In this document: positions 16,321 to 24,841 of the stretch, in pieces
Layout of the letters: each line of letters starts with the position of its first letter
Numbering within the stretch: position 1 is the first letter of the stretch
Assembly: GCA_951800645.1 (NCBI GenBank)
Contig: CATOIK010000002.1
Span: 1 to 64,000, forward strand
Source: an uncultured Eubacteriales bacterium
GTDB taxonomy: Bacteria > Bacillota > Clostridia > Lachnospirales > Lachnospiraceae
DNA: 64,000 nucleotides
Direction: 5' to 3'
Made by a program: the position numbers and the translations under genes
The notes under the pieces: model-generated
Told to the model about the DNA's origin: nothing
What the model saw: only the letters and a program-made list of their open reading frames with translations
The model's database searches: none

Positions 16321-16908
16321 ATGGGAAAAATATTTTACCTGATGGGAAAAAGTGCGTCGGGGAAGGACACAATCTACAAGCGGCTGCTGGAAATCTGCAG
16401 TCATCTGCATACGGTAATTCTTTACACTACCCGGCCCATGCGGGAGGGGGAGCAGGACGGCGTGGAATATCATTTTACTACTGAAGACGCGTTAGAGCAG
16501 TTTGAGAAAGCCGGGAAGGTGATTGAGCACCGCACTTATCAGACCGTTTGCGGCCCATGGAGCTACGCTACAGTGGACGATGGTCAGATTGAGCTTCAGA
16601 AGAAGGATTATCTGGCTATCGGGACTTTGGAATCCTATGAAAAGGTGCGGGATTATTTTGGAAAAGACAGGGTAGTTCCCCTGTATATCACCCTGGACGA
16701 CGGCGTGCGCTTAGAGCGTGCCATCAGCCGGGAACGGCAGCAGAAGAATCCGAATTATGCGGAGCTGTGCCGCAGATTTCTGGCAGACGAGGCAGACTTT
16801 GCACCGGAAAAGCTGAAGCGGTTAGAGGTGAACCGGGCCTATCAGAACCAGGATTTAAACGGCTGTGTGGAAGAACTATGCAGAACAATTTTCTATACAG
16901 AAACTTGA
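16321..16908 (+). CDS. guanylate kinase-like protein
   Basis: 195 residues. The P-loop is GKSASGKDT near residue 9, followed by the guanylate-kinase segment TTRPMREGEQDGVEYHF, where Arg, Glu and Tyr bind GMP. It should phosphorylate GMP to GDP or act on a related substrate. The protein diverges from standard Gmk after the GMP region (CGPWSYATVDD in place of the usual YGTS), so a second gmk elsewhere may be the housekeeping enzyme. It occupies the slot where Bacillus has tmk. AGGAGG lies 7 bases before the start. Confidence 0.8.
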   Translation: MGKIFYLMGKSASGKDTIYKRLLEICSHLHTVILYTTRPMREGEQDGVEYHFTTEDALEQFEKAGKVIEHRTYQTVCGPWSYATVDDGQIELQKKDYLAIGTLESYEKVRDYFGKDRVVPLYITLDDGVRLERAISRERQQKNPNYAELCRRFLADEADFAPEKLKRLEVNRAYQNQDLNGCVEELCRTIFYTET

Positions 16909-16922
16909 AGATGTGCTATACT

Positions 16923-16975
16923 GTAACTGTTCAGTAGGTCAGCGCAGCAGGTGTGCAGGCCTGCTGAACAGTTAC
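16923..16975 (+). other. long inverted repeat between the kinase and holB
   Basis: GTAACTGTTCAGTAGG pairs with CCTGCTGAACAGTTAC (one G·T pair) around a loop of about 20 bases that itself can pair. There is no T-run, so it is not a simple terminator. It sits about 55 bases upstream of holB and may be an mRNA processing or attenuation element. Confidence 0.6.
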
Positions 16976-17030
16976 AATATGCTTAAAAACAGTTCCAGTC
17001 GGACAGCAGGGCGATTGCGAGGTGTGGAAT

Positions 17031-18020
17031 ATGTTGAGTTTTCAGGATATTATCGGTCATGAACAGATTAAAGAACATTTTCAGAAGGCCATTGAGAATC
17101 ACAAAGTATCTCATGCCTACATTCTGACAGGGGAAGCCGGGATGGGCAGAAAATCCCTGGCCAATGCCTTTGCCCTCACCCTTCTGTGCGAGAAGGGCGG
17201 CAGAGAACCATGTATGGAGTGCCATGCCTGCAAGCAGGTGTTAAGCGGGAATCATCCTGACCTTATTTATGTTACGCATGAGAAAACGGGAAGCATCGGC
17301 GTGGATGATATTCGGGAGCAGATTAACGATACCATTATGGTGCGGCCATACAGCAGTTACTATAAAATTTATATTGTGGACGAGGCGGAAAAGATGACCC
17401 AGCAGGCTCAGAACGCGCTGCTGAAAACCATTGAGGAGCCGCCGTCCTACGCCATCATCATTTTGCTGACTACCAACCAGGATGCTTTTCTTCCCACGAT
17501 TCTGTCTCGCTGTGTGCAGTTAAAGTTAAAGCCGCTGCGGGATTTTGTGGTAAAGAGCTATCTGGAAGGCCATCTGAATGTGCCGGAGGCAGACGCAGAG
17601 GTGTATGCGGCGTTTGCAAGAGGAAATCTGGGAAAAGCTATTTCTCTGGCATCTTCGGAAGATTTCAAGCATATGCGGACAGAGATGCTTCACCTGTTAA
17701 AGCATCTGAAGGAATCGGATATTTCTGAACTTCTGGATTACATTCGGAAGCTGAAGGAGGATAATTTAGACATCCACGACTGTCTGGATTTCATGCAGCT
17801 TTGGTACAGGGATATTCTGCTTTATAAGGTAACCAAGGACATGAATCTGCTGGTATTCAAGGATGAATACCCCATCATCAATGAAATCAGCAAAAACAGC
17901 GCTTATGAGGGCCTGGAACAGATTCTGGAAGCCATTGATAAGGCCAGAGCCCGTCTGGACGCCAATGTGAATATGGAGCTGGCTACAGAGCTGATGCTGT
18001 TGGTAATGAAAGAGAACTAA
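17031..18020 (+). CDS. holB: DNA polymerase III subunit delta'
   Basis: 329 residues from the ATG at 17031. It is a clamp-loader AAA+ protein with a P-loop-like GEAGMGRKS near residue 37, a zinc-binding cysteine group CMECHACK, a DEAEKM Walker B-type segment and the sensor motif ILSRCVQ. It helps load the sliding clamp on DNA. GTG at 17022 is in frame, but GAGG lies 8 bases before the ATG. It is followed by ricT after 17 bases, the usual order in Firmicutes. Confidence 0.92.
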   Translation: MLSFQDIIGHEQIKEHFQKAIENHKVSHAYILTGEAGMGRKSLANAFALTLLCEKGGREPCMECHACKQVLSGNHPDLIYVTHEKTGSIGVDDIREQINDTIMVRPYSSYYKIYIVDEAEKMTQQAQNALLKTIEEPPSYAIIILLTTNQDAFLPTILSRCVQLKLKPLRDFVVKSYLEGHLNVPEADAEVYAAFARGNLGKAISLASSEDFKHMRTEMLHLLKHLKESDISELLDYIRKLKEDNLDIHDCLDFMQLWYRDILLYKVTKDMNLLVFKDEYPIINEISKNSAYEGLEQILEAIDKARARLDANVNMELATELMLLVMKEN

Positions 18021-18037
18021 AAGGAGATTTAAAATTC

Positions 18038-18946
18038 ATGATAAAGGTAATTGGAGTGCGGTTCCGGAGCGGCGGAAAGGTTTACTATTTCTCTCCGGGA
18101 AAGCTGGAGATAAAGACCGGGGACCATGTGATTGTGGAAACTGCCCGCGGGGTGGAGTACGGATATGTGGTGCTGGGAAACCGTGAGGTGGAGGACGACA
18201 AGGTGGTGCAGCCCTTAAAGCCTGTGATTCGTATGGCAGGCAAGGAGGATCAGAACCGGGAGCAGGCCAACAGGAAAAAGGAAAAAGAGGCCTTTAAAAT
18301 CTGTCAGGAAAAGATTCGCAGGCATCAGTTAGAAATGAAGCTGATTGATGTAGAGTATACCTTTGACAACAATAAGATTCTGTTTTACTTTACGGCAGAC
18401 GGACGGATTGATTTTCGCGAGCTGGTAAAGGATCTGGCGTCTGTGTTTAAGACCCGGATTGAGCTGCGCCAGGTAGGCGTCCGGGACGAGACCAAGATTA
18501 TGGGAGGCATCGGCATCTGCGGACGGGCCCTCTGCTGTCATTCTTATCTGTCCGAGTTTGCGCCGGTATCCATTAAGATGGCAAAGGAGCAGAATCTTTC
18601 TCTGAATCCTACTAAGATTTCCGGAGTTTGCGGCCGTCTGATGTGCTGCCTAAAGAACGAGGAAGAAACCTATGAGTATTTAAACAGCAAACTGCCGGGG
18701 CTGGGAGATTATGTGACTGCTGAGGATGGCTTAAAGGGCGAGGTGCAGAGCGTCAATGTGCTGCGCCAGACTGTGAAGGTGATTGTGACGGTAGACCGGG
18801 ATGAGAAGGAAATCCGGGAGTACAAGGTGGATCAGTTAAAGTTTAAGCCTCGCCGGAGAAAAGGAAAAACAGAGGTAAATGATTCTGAGCTGAAAAAACT
18901 GGAAGCCCTGGAGAGGAAAGAGGGAAGATCGAAGCTGGATGAATAG
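18038..18946 (+). CDS. ricT: PSP1-domain protein RicT (YaaT)
   Basis: 302 residues with the PSP1 domain and the two cysteine motifs CGRALCC and CGRLMCC that bind an iron–sulfur cluster in the Y-complex. In Bacillus RicT works with RicA and RicF to help RNase Y mature mRNAs and affects sporulation and competence. The C-terminal 35 residues are highly charged. AAGGAG lies 11 bases upstream. It overlaps the next gene by 8 bases. RicA and RicF are not in the window. Confidence 0.92.
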   Translation: MIKVIGVRFRSGGKVYYFSPGKLEIKTGDHVIVETARGVEYGYVVLGNREVEDDKVVQPLKPVIRMAGKEDQNREQANRKKEKEAFKICQEKIRRHQLEMKLIDVEYTFDNNKILFYFTADGRIDFRELVKDLASVFKTRIELRQVGVRDETKIMGGIGICGRALCCHSYLSEFAPVSIKMAKEQNLSLNPTKISGVCGRLMCCLKNEEETYEYLNSKLPGLGDYVTAEDGLKGEVQSVNVLRQTVKVIVTVDRDEKEIREYKVDQLKFKPRRRKGKTEVNDSELKKLEALERKEGRSKLDE

Positions 18947-19682
18947 AGAAGTATTGTGCCGGGAGGATGAGCGGATTGATGATCTGCAGCGGAACGGCTA
19001 TCAGATTATTCAGAAGAAAAAAGGTTTTTGCTTCGGCATGGATGCAGTTCTTCTGTCTGGATTTGCCAGAGTGCGGGAAGGAGAGAATGCCCTGGATTTA
19101 GGCACCGGAACCGGGATTATTCCGATTCTTTTGGAGGCAAAGACAGAGGGACAGCATTTTACCGGTCTGGAGATTCAGGAGGAAATGGCGGAAATGGCCG
19201 GCCGCAGTGTGGCCTTAAACGGCCTGGAAAGCCGGGTAGAGATTGTCCGGGGAGATATTAAGGAAGCCAGCCGGCTGTTCGGCAAGGCTTCTTTTGATGT
19301 GGTGACATCCAATCCCCCATACATGAACGACAGCCACGGACTGAAAAATCCGGATTTGCCTAAGGCCATTGCCCGCCACGAGGTACTCTGTACCCTGGAG
19401 GATGTGGTGCGGGAGGCTTCCCTTTTATTAAAGCCAGGGGGACGGTTTTACATGGTACACAGACCCCATCGGCTGGCAGAGATTATTACTGTGCTGAAGG
19501 AACATAAGCTGGAGCCGAAGCGGATGAAGCTGGTACATCCTTTTGCGGACAAGGACGCCAATATGGTGCTTTTAGAGGCAGTCCGGGGAGGCCGTTCCAT
19601 GATGAAGGTGGAGGCGCCGGTTATCGTTTACCGGGAACCGGGGGTTTATACGGAGGAGATTTATACGATTTATGGATATTAA
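18939..19682 (+). CDS. trmN6: tRNA1(Val) (adenine37-N6)-methyltransferase (TrmN6/YabB)
   Basis: 247 residues of the Rossmann methyltransferase fold. The SAM motif is LDLGTGTGIIPILL near residue 48, and the catalytic NPPY motif typical of N6-adenine methylation reads TSNPPYMND. It sits in the conserved ricT–yabB–rsmI order. The gene overlaps both neighbours, which shows tight translational linkage. No good ribosome site is visible, in line with coupling. Confidence 0.9.
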   Translation: MNREVLCREDERIDDLQRNGYQIIQKKKGFCFGMDAVLLSGFARVREGENALDLGTGTGIIPILLEAKTEGQHFTGLEIQEEMAEMAGRSVALNGLESRVEIVRGDIKEASRLFGKASFDVVTSNPPYMNDSHGLKNPDLPKAIARHEVLCTLEDVVREASLLLKPGGRFYMVHRPHRLAEIITVLKEHKLEPKRMKLVHPFADKDANMVLLEAVRGGRSMMKVEAPVIVYREPGVYTEEIYTIYGY

Positions 19683-20550
19683 CGGAGAAAACAGACAGGC
19701 GGGAAAATTGTATCTGTGCGCTACGCCCATTGGAAACCTGGACGATATTACCCTGCGGGTGCTGGATACCTTAAAGCAGGCGGATTTAATTGCAGCAGAG
19801 GATACCCGGCACAGCATTAAGCTGCTGAATCATTTTGGTATTAAGACGCCTATGACCAGTTATCACGAATACAACAAGGTGGAGAAAGCCCGTTATCTGG
19901 TGGGACAGCTGCAGCAGGGGATGAACATCGCTCTGGTGACAGATGCAGGAACTCCCGGCATTTCCGATCCGGGTGAGGAGCTGGTGCGGCAGTGTTATGA
20001 GGCGGGGGTGGAGGTAACTTCCCTGCCCGGTCCGGCTGCTTGTATTACGGCGCTGACCTTATCGGGACTTCCTACCAGACGGTTCTGCTTTGAGGCGTTT
20101 CTGCCGGTGGATAAGAAGGAGCGGCAGTGGATTCTGGATGAGTTAAAGAACGAAACCAGGACGATCATCGTCTATGAGGCGCCTCATCATCTGGTACGAA
20201 CCCTGACAGAGCTGGGAGAAGTGCTGGGCATGGACCGGCGGATTACCCTGTGCCGGGAGCTGACCAAAAAGTATGAGGAAGCATATCAGGCTACCTTTGG
20301 AGAGGTGCTGGCCCGGTATGAGAGTGAGGAGCCAAAGGGCGAGTGCGTGATTGTCATTGAGGGGCGGAGCATCAGCGACATTAAGACGGAGCAGCAGAAG
20401 TCCTGGGAGGAGATGAGCCTGGAGGAGCATATGGAGGTGTATGAAAGCCAGGGTATTAACCGGAAAGAGGCCATGAAGCTGGTGGCTAAGGATCGGGGGG
20501 TGTCTAAGCGGGATGTGTATCAGGGGCTAATGGAAGGAAAGCAGTCCTGA
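19672..20550 (+). CDS. rsmI: 16S rRNA (cytidine1402-2'-O)-methyltransferase
   Basis: 292 residues of the tetrapyrrole-methylase fold. Marker motifs are CATPIGNLDDITLR at the N-terminus, AEDTRHS, TDAGTPGISDPG and PGPAA. It methylates the ribose of C1402 in the decoding centre. The start lies inside trmN6. It is the last gene of the cluster and is followed by a small AT-rich terminator. Confidence 0.95.
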   Translation: MDINGENRQAGKLYLCATPIGNLDDITLRVLDTLKQADLIAAEDTRHSIKLLNHFGIKTPMTSYHEYNKVEKARYLVGQLQQGMNIALVTDAGTPGISDPGEELVRQCYEAGVEVTSLPGPAACITALTLSGLPTRRFCFEAFLPVDKKERQWILDELKNETRTIIVYEAPHHLVRTLTELGEVLGMDRRITLCRELTKKYEEAYQATFGEVLARYESEEPKGECVIVIEGRSISDIKTEQQKSWEEMSLEEHMEVYESQGINRKEAMKLVAKDRGVSKRDVYQGLMEGKQS

Positions 20551-20574
20551 TTTTAGAAAGAAAAGATATAATTT

Positions 20575-20595
20575 AAGAAAAGCATTTTCTTTTTT
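20575..20595 (+). terminator. short AT-rich terminator after rsmI
   Basis: AAGAAAA-GCA-TTTTCTT followed by four more T. The stem is weak in energy but has the right shape and position. Confidence 0.5.
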
Positions 20596-20596
20596 A

Positions 20597-20844
20597 TGAT
20601 TACTTTTATCAGGATTTTATGGACATTGGATTTTCCGGAGAAGTTCGGGAATTGATGTCAGAGAATTTGGATCCTAAAGGAGACTGAGAGTTTATCCGGG
20701 AGCATACTCTGGTAACATATATGGATCGTAATTCAGAGAAATATCAGGAGGCGGACGCTGGTTATGCTGCTGTCCGGAATGGGGCTTATTGGAACACTGA
20801 CAGGATTTAAACAACGGGAAAAAGAGAGATAAAGCCATAAAAAG
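20597..20844 (+). other. gene-free stretch with short broken reading frames
   Basis: No intact gene is seen. A frame from ATG at 20619 runs 22 codons to TGA, then stays open for about 40 more codons. In another frame, a stretch ending before 20833 would encode TLVMLLSGMGLIGTLTGF plus a basic tail, like the C-terminal end of a membrane or wall-anchored protein. This looks like the residue of a decayed gene, but it could be chance. Confidence 0.3.
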
Positions 20845-20885
20845 AGAGGATGAGAGATGCCCATTCGGTGCATTTCCCATCCTCT
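20845..20885. terminator. bidirectional terminator before selD end
   Basis: The AGAGGATG/CATCCTCT stem with an inner ATGC/GCAT has T-runs in both directions. It ends the selD operon on the minus strand. Confidence 0.8.
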
Positions 20886-20888
20886 TTG

Positions 20889-21929
20889 TTATTCAAGGAT
20901 AATATAATTCTCTTTCCATTCTGTTACATATCCAACGATCTCCGCCTCCGGAACCGTCTTTTTCAGCTCCTTTAAGCATTTCTCTGCCTCGTCTTTCGGC
21001 AGTGCAAACAAAAGGCCGCCGCTGGTCTGGGGATCGTATAGAAGATCTTCCATAGCCAGGGAAAGATCCGGGCAGGTTACGGTAACTCCGGCTTCAGCAT
21101 ATTCCCGGTTCCGGTAGGCCCCGGCTGGGATAAAGCCCATCTCAGCCAGAGGCAGGGCTTCCTGGTGGAAGGGAATCTGGGCGGTTGTAAAATGGAGGGA
21201 GCAGCCGCTTCCCTGGGCCATTTCAAAGCCGTGACCCATAAGGGAAAAGCCGGTGACATCGGTACAACTGTGAACCTGGTATTTTACCATGACATCTCTG
21301 GCCGCTTTGTTCAGGCGGGCCATCTGGGCATAGATGCGGTCTAAAACCGGCTGCTCCACCAAGTCTGCCTTGGCGGCAGTGGTTAAAACGCCGATGCCCA
21401 GCGGTTTTGTCAGTATCAAAACATCACCGGGGCAGGCGCCGCAGTTTTTCAGAACCTTATCCGGATGGACAAAGCCGGACACGGCCAGGCCGTAGATGGG
21501 TTCTGCGCCGTGGATGGTGTGGCCGCCGGTGATAATGGCTCCGGCTTCGTAGGCCTTGTCGTAGCCGCCCCGCAGGATCTCCTGTACCGTGTGCTGCTCC
21601 ATGGACTCCGACAGGCACAGGATGTTTAAGGCCAGCTTCGGTTCTCCGCCCATGGCGTAAACATCGCTTAAGGCGTTGGCTGCAGCGATCTGTCCGTAAA
21701 GGAAGGGATCGTCTACGATAGGCGGAAAGAAGTCGGTGGTCTGAATCAGGGCTGTGTTTTCATCCAGTACAAAGACGCTGGCGTCGTCGCTTTTGTCATA
21801 GCCGACAATCAGCCGCGGGTCTGTGTGGGTACGGAAGCCTTCCAGCATGTGGACCAGTGTTCCGGCTCCCACCTTGGCTCCGCAGCCGGCGCAGCCAGCC
21901 AGTTTTGTCAGTTTTACATCGGTTTCCAT
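20889..21929 (-). CDS. selD: selenide, water dikinase
   Basis: 346 residues, full length. It makes selenophosphate from selenide and ATP, the selenium donor for selenocysteine and selenouridine. The N-terminal active-site loop reads LAGCAGCGAKVG with Cys13 and Cys16, so it is a cysteine-type and not a selenoprotein form; the glycine-rich and Asp motifs of the PurM-like fold follow (GYDKSDDASVF, TDFFPPIVDD). It is the last gene of a four-gene minus-strand selenium operon. selA, selB and tRNA-Sec are not in the window. Confidence 0.95.
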   Translation of the reverse strand: METDVKLTKLAGCAGCGAKVGAGTLVHMLEGFRTHTDPRLIVGYDKSDDASVFVLDENTALIQTTDFFPPIVDDPFLYGQIAAANALSDVYAMGGEPKLALNILCLSESMEQHTVQEILRGGYDKAYEAGAIITGGHTIHGAEPIYGLAVSGFVHPDKVLKNCGACPGDVLILTKPLGIGVLTTAAKADLVEQPVLDRIYAQMARLNKAARDVMVKYQVHSCTDVTGFSLMGHGFEMAQGSGCSLHFTTAQIPFHQEALPLAEMGFIPAGAYRNREYAEAGVTVTCPDLSLAMEDLLYDPQTSGGLLFALPKDEAEKCLKELKKTVPEAEIVGYVTEWKENYIILE

Positions 21930-21946
21930 AACATTCTCCTTCTGTC

Positions 21947-22192
21947 CTAGCTGTTTGCCGCCCGGTAAAGCAGCCGGTAGCCGCTTTCGGTCTTTTCTAC
22001 GATCTGTTCAATTTCTTCCAGTGCCGGGCTTTCCGGCATAATGTAATTTCCCTGGCTGGATACGCAGGTGCCGCAGCTGCTGCTCAAGTCTCTTGGAACA
22101 GGCATGACCTGAGCCGGGATTTGGCTTTTCTCGCACAGCTTTTTGTAGCGGATGGCTCCGAAATGAGAGTAAAAGGTGGTAATATAGGTCAT
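21947..22192 (-). CDS. DUF3343 domain protein (putative Se/S carrier)
   Basis: 81 residues. The short fold with SSSCGTCV in the middle and a hydrophobic start (TYITTFYSHFGAIRYKK) fits DUF3343 proteins, which are found with selenium genes and have been proposed as selenium or sulfur carriers. The start codon overlaps the yedF stop (ATGA), so the two are coupled. The CxxC-like pair would be the likely functional site. Confidence 0.8.
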   Translation of the reverse strand: MTYITTFYSHFGAIRYKKLCEKSQIPAQVMPVPRDLSSSCGTCVSSQGNYIMPESPALEEIEQIVEKTESGYRLLYRAANS

Positions 22193-22395
22193 TTTTTAAA
22201 GGTCAGGGTGTATTCGGTGCCCTGCATCTCCACCGAGACCTGATAGCCCTGGGACTGGCCGTAGCGGGTAGTATTTTCCTTGGACGCATGGTTGTCCACA
22301 ATCAGTTGATAGGCGTTTTCACCAGAGGCCATGGCTTTACGAAGCATAATAACCGGTTCCGGGCAGGAAAGCCCTCTTGCATCGATGGTTTTCAT
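22189..22395 (-). CDS. yedF: TusA-like selenium metabolism protein YedF (N-terminal type)
   Basis: 68 residues of the SirA/TusA fold with the hallmark DARGLSCPEPVIML; the cysteine carries sulfur or selenium as persulfide or perselenide. Larger YedF proteins have a second C-terminal domain; here that part is absent and a DUF3343 gene follows instead, so the two may replace it. It abuts yedE with no gap. Confidence 0.88.
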   Translation of the reverse strand: MKTIDARGLSCPEPVIMLRKAMASGENAYQLIVDNHASKENTTRYGQSQGYQVSVEMQGTEYTLTFKK

Positions 22396-23484
22396 TTATG
22401 ATTCCTCCTTACGAAAGGTATTGAGACAGGCGATTGCGGTTACAACCACAATGCCGATGATAACTGCAATTTTGCCGTTGGCAGTGGGGCCTTCGCCGCT
22501 GGAGGCCAGGCCGAAGTTGTGGCAGAAGGCTGCGCCGACCATCAGACCGATAACGGTGATGGCGCTGTCGGTGTTGCCTTCGCCGGCCAGGATAAGCTGG
22601 CGAAGGGGACATCCCCCTAACAGAACGCAGCCGTAACCGGCTAACAGCATACCCAGGAAGTTCCACAGACCATCTGTATGAGACACAGCCTGACCGGCCA
22701 TGCCCAGTTTAAAGTAAGTGCCGCCGGTAACTGCGCTCAGCACCAGGTTTCCAATGAGAGCCATGGCAAAAATGGCGATAAAGCCAAGCAGCAGGCGGGA
22801 TTCTTTGAACAGTACCATATCCCGGATGCCGCCTACCATACACAGACGGGTGCGCTGAGCCAGGATGCCCACGATCAGTCCGGCTGCCAGGCTCACCAGG
22901 ATAGCAGCGTGGCTTCCGCCGGGGCCGCCGCCAGCCTCGGTAAAGTGAATGAAGGCCGGAGCTGCCGCAAGAAGCACCAGCAAAGCGGCTTCCATAACCG
23001 GAAATGCCATGCCCTCACAGGCTGGCAGCTTGTAGGTTCGTTTTAAGGAATAGCCCTTGTTTAGGAAAAATACACCGGCCAGGATTCCTGCGATAAAGCC
23101 GGCCAGACCGAACAGGGCGTTTAGATCGCCGCCTGCCAGTCTGAGAATCATGCGGAAGGGACAGCCTAAGAACATCAGGCAGCCAATCATTACAAAAAAG
23201 CCCAGGAAGAAGCGGGTCACAGGAGAGCTGCCGCCCTTTGCCTGGAATTCCTTTCCGGCAACGGCTATTAACAGGCTGCCCAGCACCAGACCGATGATTT
23301 CCGGGCGTATGTACTGAACTGCGGCTGCAGAGTGAAGCCCCAGCGCGCCGGAGGTATCCCGCAGAAAGCAGGCGATACAAAAGCCCATGTTGGCTGGATT
23401 GCCCAGGAATACCAGGCCTGCAGAAATCAGGCCGATGATGCATCCGGCAATCAGAATGTGTTGTTTTTCTTGTTTCGTTGCCAT
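22396..23484 (-). CDS. yedE: YedE-family putative selenium transporter
   Basis: 362 residues from the chosen start, with about ten membrane segments. It contains two repeated halves, each with a cysteine motif of the YeeE/YedE family (FLGCPFRM and LLGGCPLRQL), plus CIACFLRD. It is thought to bring selenium or sulfur compounds across the membrane; direct proof is lacking. The ATG at 23484 has AAGGAG 6 bases upstream, while a longer reading frame upstream has none. It is the first gene of the yedE–yedF–DUF3343–selD operon. Confidence 0.88.
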   Translation of the reverse strand: MATKQEKQHILIAGCIIGLISAGLVFLGNPANMGFCIACFLRDTSGALGLHSAAAVQYIRPEIIGLVLGSLLIAVAGKEFQAKGGSSPVTRFFLGFFVMIGCLMFLGCPFRMILRLAGGDLNALFGLAGFIAGILAGVFFLNKGYSLKRTYKLPACEGMAFPVMEAALLVLLAAAPAFIHFTEAGGGPGGSHAAILVSLAAGLIVGILAQRTRLCMVGGIRDMVLFKESRLLLGFIAIFAMALIGNLVLSAVTGGTYFKLGMAGQAVSHTDGLWNFLGMLLAGYGCVLLGGCPLRQLILAGEGNTDSAITVIGLMVGAAFCHNFGLASSGEGPTANGKIAVIIGIVVVTAIACLNTFRKEES

Positions 23485-23535
23485 AATGTTATACTCCTTT
23501 TCCTCTTTTTGTCTATGAGAAAATTTCTTAATTAC

Positions 23536-23565
23536 ATGATAGCATGGGGGGATTCCGCTGTCCAA
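23536..23565 (-). promoter_or_regulatory. promoter of the yedE–selD operon
   Basis: On the minus strand, TTGGAC (23560-23565), an 18-base spacer and TATCAT (23536-23541) lie 52 bases before yedE. It faces the desulfurase promoter, so the LysR product may act here. Confidence 0.55.
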
Positions 23566-23596
23566 TAGAGGTTATTGATATAGCGGATGGATTTAT

Positions 23597-23625
23597 TTGA
23601 AAATTAAATAAATATGTGCTATTCT
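23597..23625 (+). promoter_or_regulatory. promoter of the desulfurase–lysR unit
   Basis: TTGAAA (23597-23602), 17 bases, TATTCT (23620-23625), about 30 bases before the gene. Confidence 0.6.
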
Positions 23626-23656
23626 GAAAGGAGACTACGAAAAGAGGCGAATTCTT

Positions 23657-24823
23657 ATGAAGCGGATTTATCTGGACAATGCCAGCACTACCTTTCCAAA
23701 GCCAAAGGAAGTACCAGAAACCATGTGCCGTTATATGACGGAAACCGGAAGCAACATCAACCGGGGATGCTACGACCAGGCGTATGAGACGGAGGAGCTG
23801 GTCTATGAGACCCGGCAAGCGCTCAGCCAGATGTTTGGAGGCGGAGACTGTAAAAATGTGGTGTTTACGAAAAATGTGACGGAAAGTCTGAACGTGATCC
23901 TGAAAGGTTTTTTAAAGCCGGGCGATCATGTGATCGTATCGTCCATGGAGCACAACGCAGTGATGCGGCCGCTGGTGGAGCTTTTTGAGACAGGCGTCAG
24001 CTTTTCCAGAGCCCGGTGTCTGGCTGATGGCCGTTTGGCGGGTACAGAGGCTTTGGAGGAAGCCTTAAAGCCGAATACGAAAGCGGTAGTGATGACTCAT
24101 GCCAGCAATGTGTGCGGAACTATGATGCCCTACGGTCTGGTAGGGGAATTCTGCAGGGCGCACGGCCTGCGGTTTATTGCAGATACGGCCCAGACTGCAG
24201 GGGTCTGGCCCATCAGTATGGAAGAAATGCACATTGATGCGCTGGCCTTTACTGGCCATAAAGGCCTTTTAGGGCCTCAGGGCATCGGCGGTTTCCTGCT
24301 TCGGGAGGATATGATCTCTCAGGTGAAGGGGCTGATTTCCGGAGGAACCGGAAGCGTCAGCCATACGGAAATTATGCCGGATTTTATGCCGGACAGATTT
24401 GAGGCCGGGACCATGAATCTGCCGGGAATCATCGGCCTTCACGCCGGTCTTTCCTGGATTCAAAAGACAGGGATGGAGCAGATTAGAAATCATGAGTTGG
24501 CTTTGACAGAACAGTTTTTAAAGGGATTAAAGAGCCTGGATCCAGATGAAAAGCGGATTCGGGTTGTGGGAATGAAAGATGCGGCGGCGGGGCAGCGAAC
24601 CGGCGTGGTTTCTATTCAGACCTTGGGGCGGGAACTGTCGGAGGCGGCCTATCATCTGGATGCAGATTACGGAATCATGACGAGAGTAGGGCTTCACTGC
24701 GCGCCGTCGGCCCATCAGACATTAGGGACTTTTCCGACTGGAACCATCCGTTTTTCCTTTGGATGGTGGAATACGCCGGAGGAAGTGGAGACGGCATTGG
24801 AAGCGCTGGATAAGCTGGCGTAG
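23657..24823 (+). CDS. cysteine desulfurase-like aminotransferase class V protein
   Basis: 388 residues. The PLP lysine lies in [12 protein letters not shown] and the substrate cysteine in [23 protein letters not shown]. It should free sulfur from cysteine or selenium from selenocysteine and pass it on; next to selD and yedF a selenium role is likely, as in other Firmicutes with this gene set. It starts [10 protein letters not shown], as in NifS/CsdB members. It is transcribed away from yedE and followed by the LysR gene after 18 bases. Confidence 0.87.
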   Translation: MKRIYLDNASTTFPKPKEVPETMCRYMTETGSNINRGCYDQAYETEELVYETRQALSQMFGGGDCKNVVFTKNVTESLNVILKGFLKPGDHVIVSSMEHNAVMRPLVELFETGVSFSRARCLADGRLAGTEALEEALKPNTKAVVMTHASNVCGTMMPYGLVGEFCRAHGLRFIADTAQTAGVWPISMEEMHIDALAFTGHKGLLGPQGIGGFLLREDMISQVKGLISGGTGSVSHTEIMPDFMPDRFEAGTMNLPGIIGLHAGLSWIQKTGMEQIRNHELALTEQFLKGLKSLDPDEKRIRVVGMKDAAAGQRTGVVSIQTLGRELSEAAYHLDADYGIMTRVGLHCAPSAHQTLGTFPTGTIRFSFGWWNTPEEVETALEALDKLA

Positions 24824-24841
24824 GATTGAGGAGAAGAAAAT

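Noticed and set aside
20619-20800. A selenoprotein read through the TGA beside selD
   Set aside because: The stem after the TGA is short and lies too close to it, and neither part resembles a known protein; kept only as a low-interest finding.
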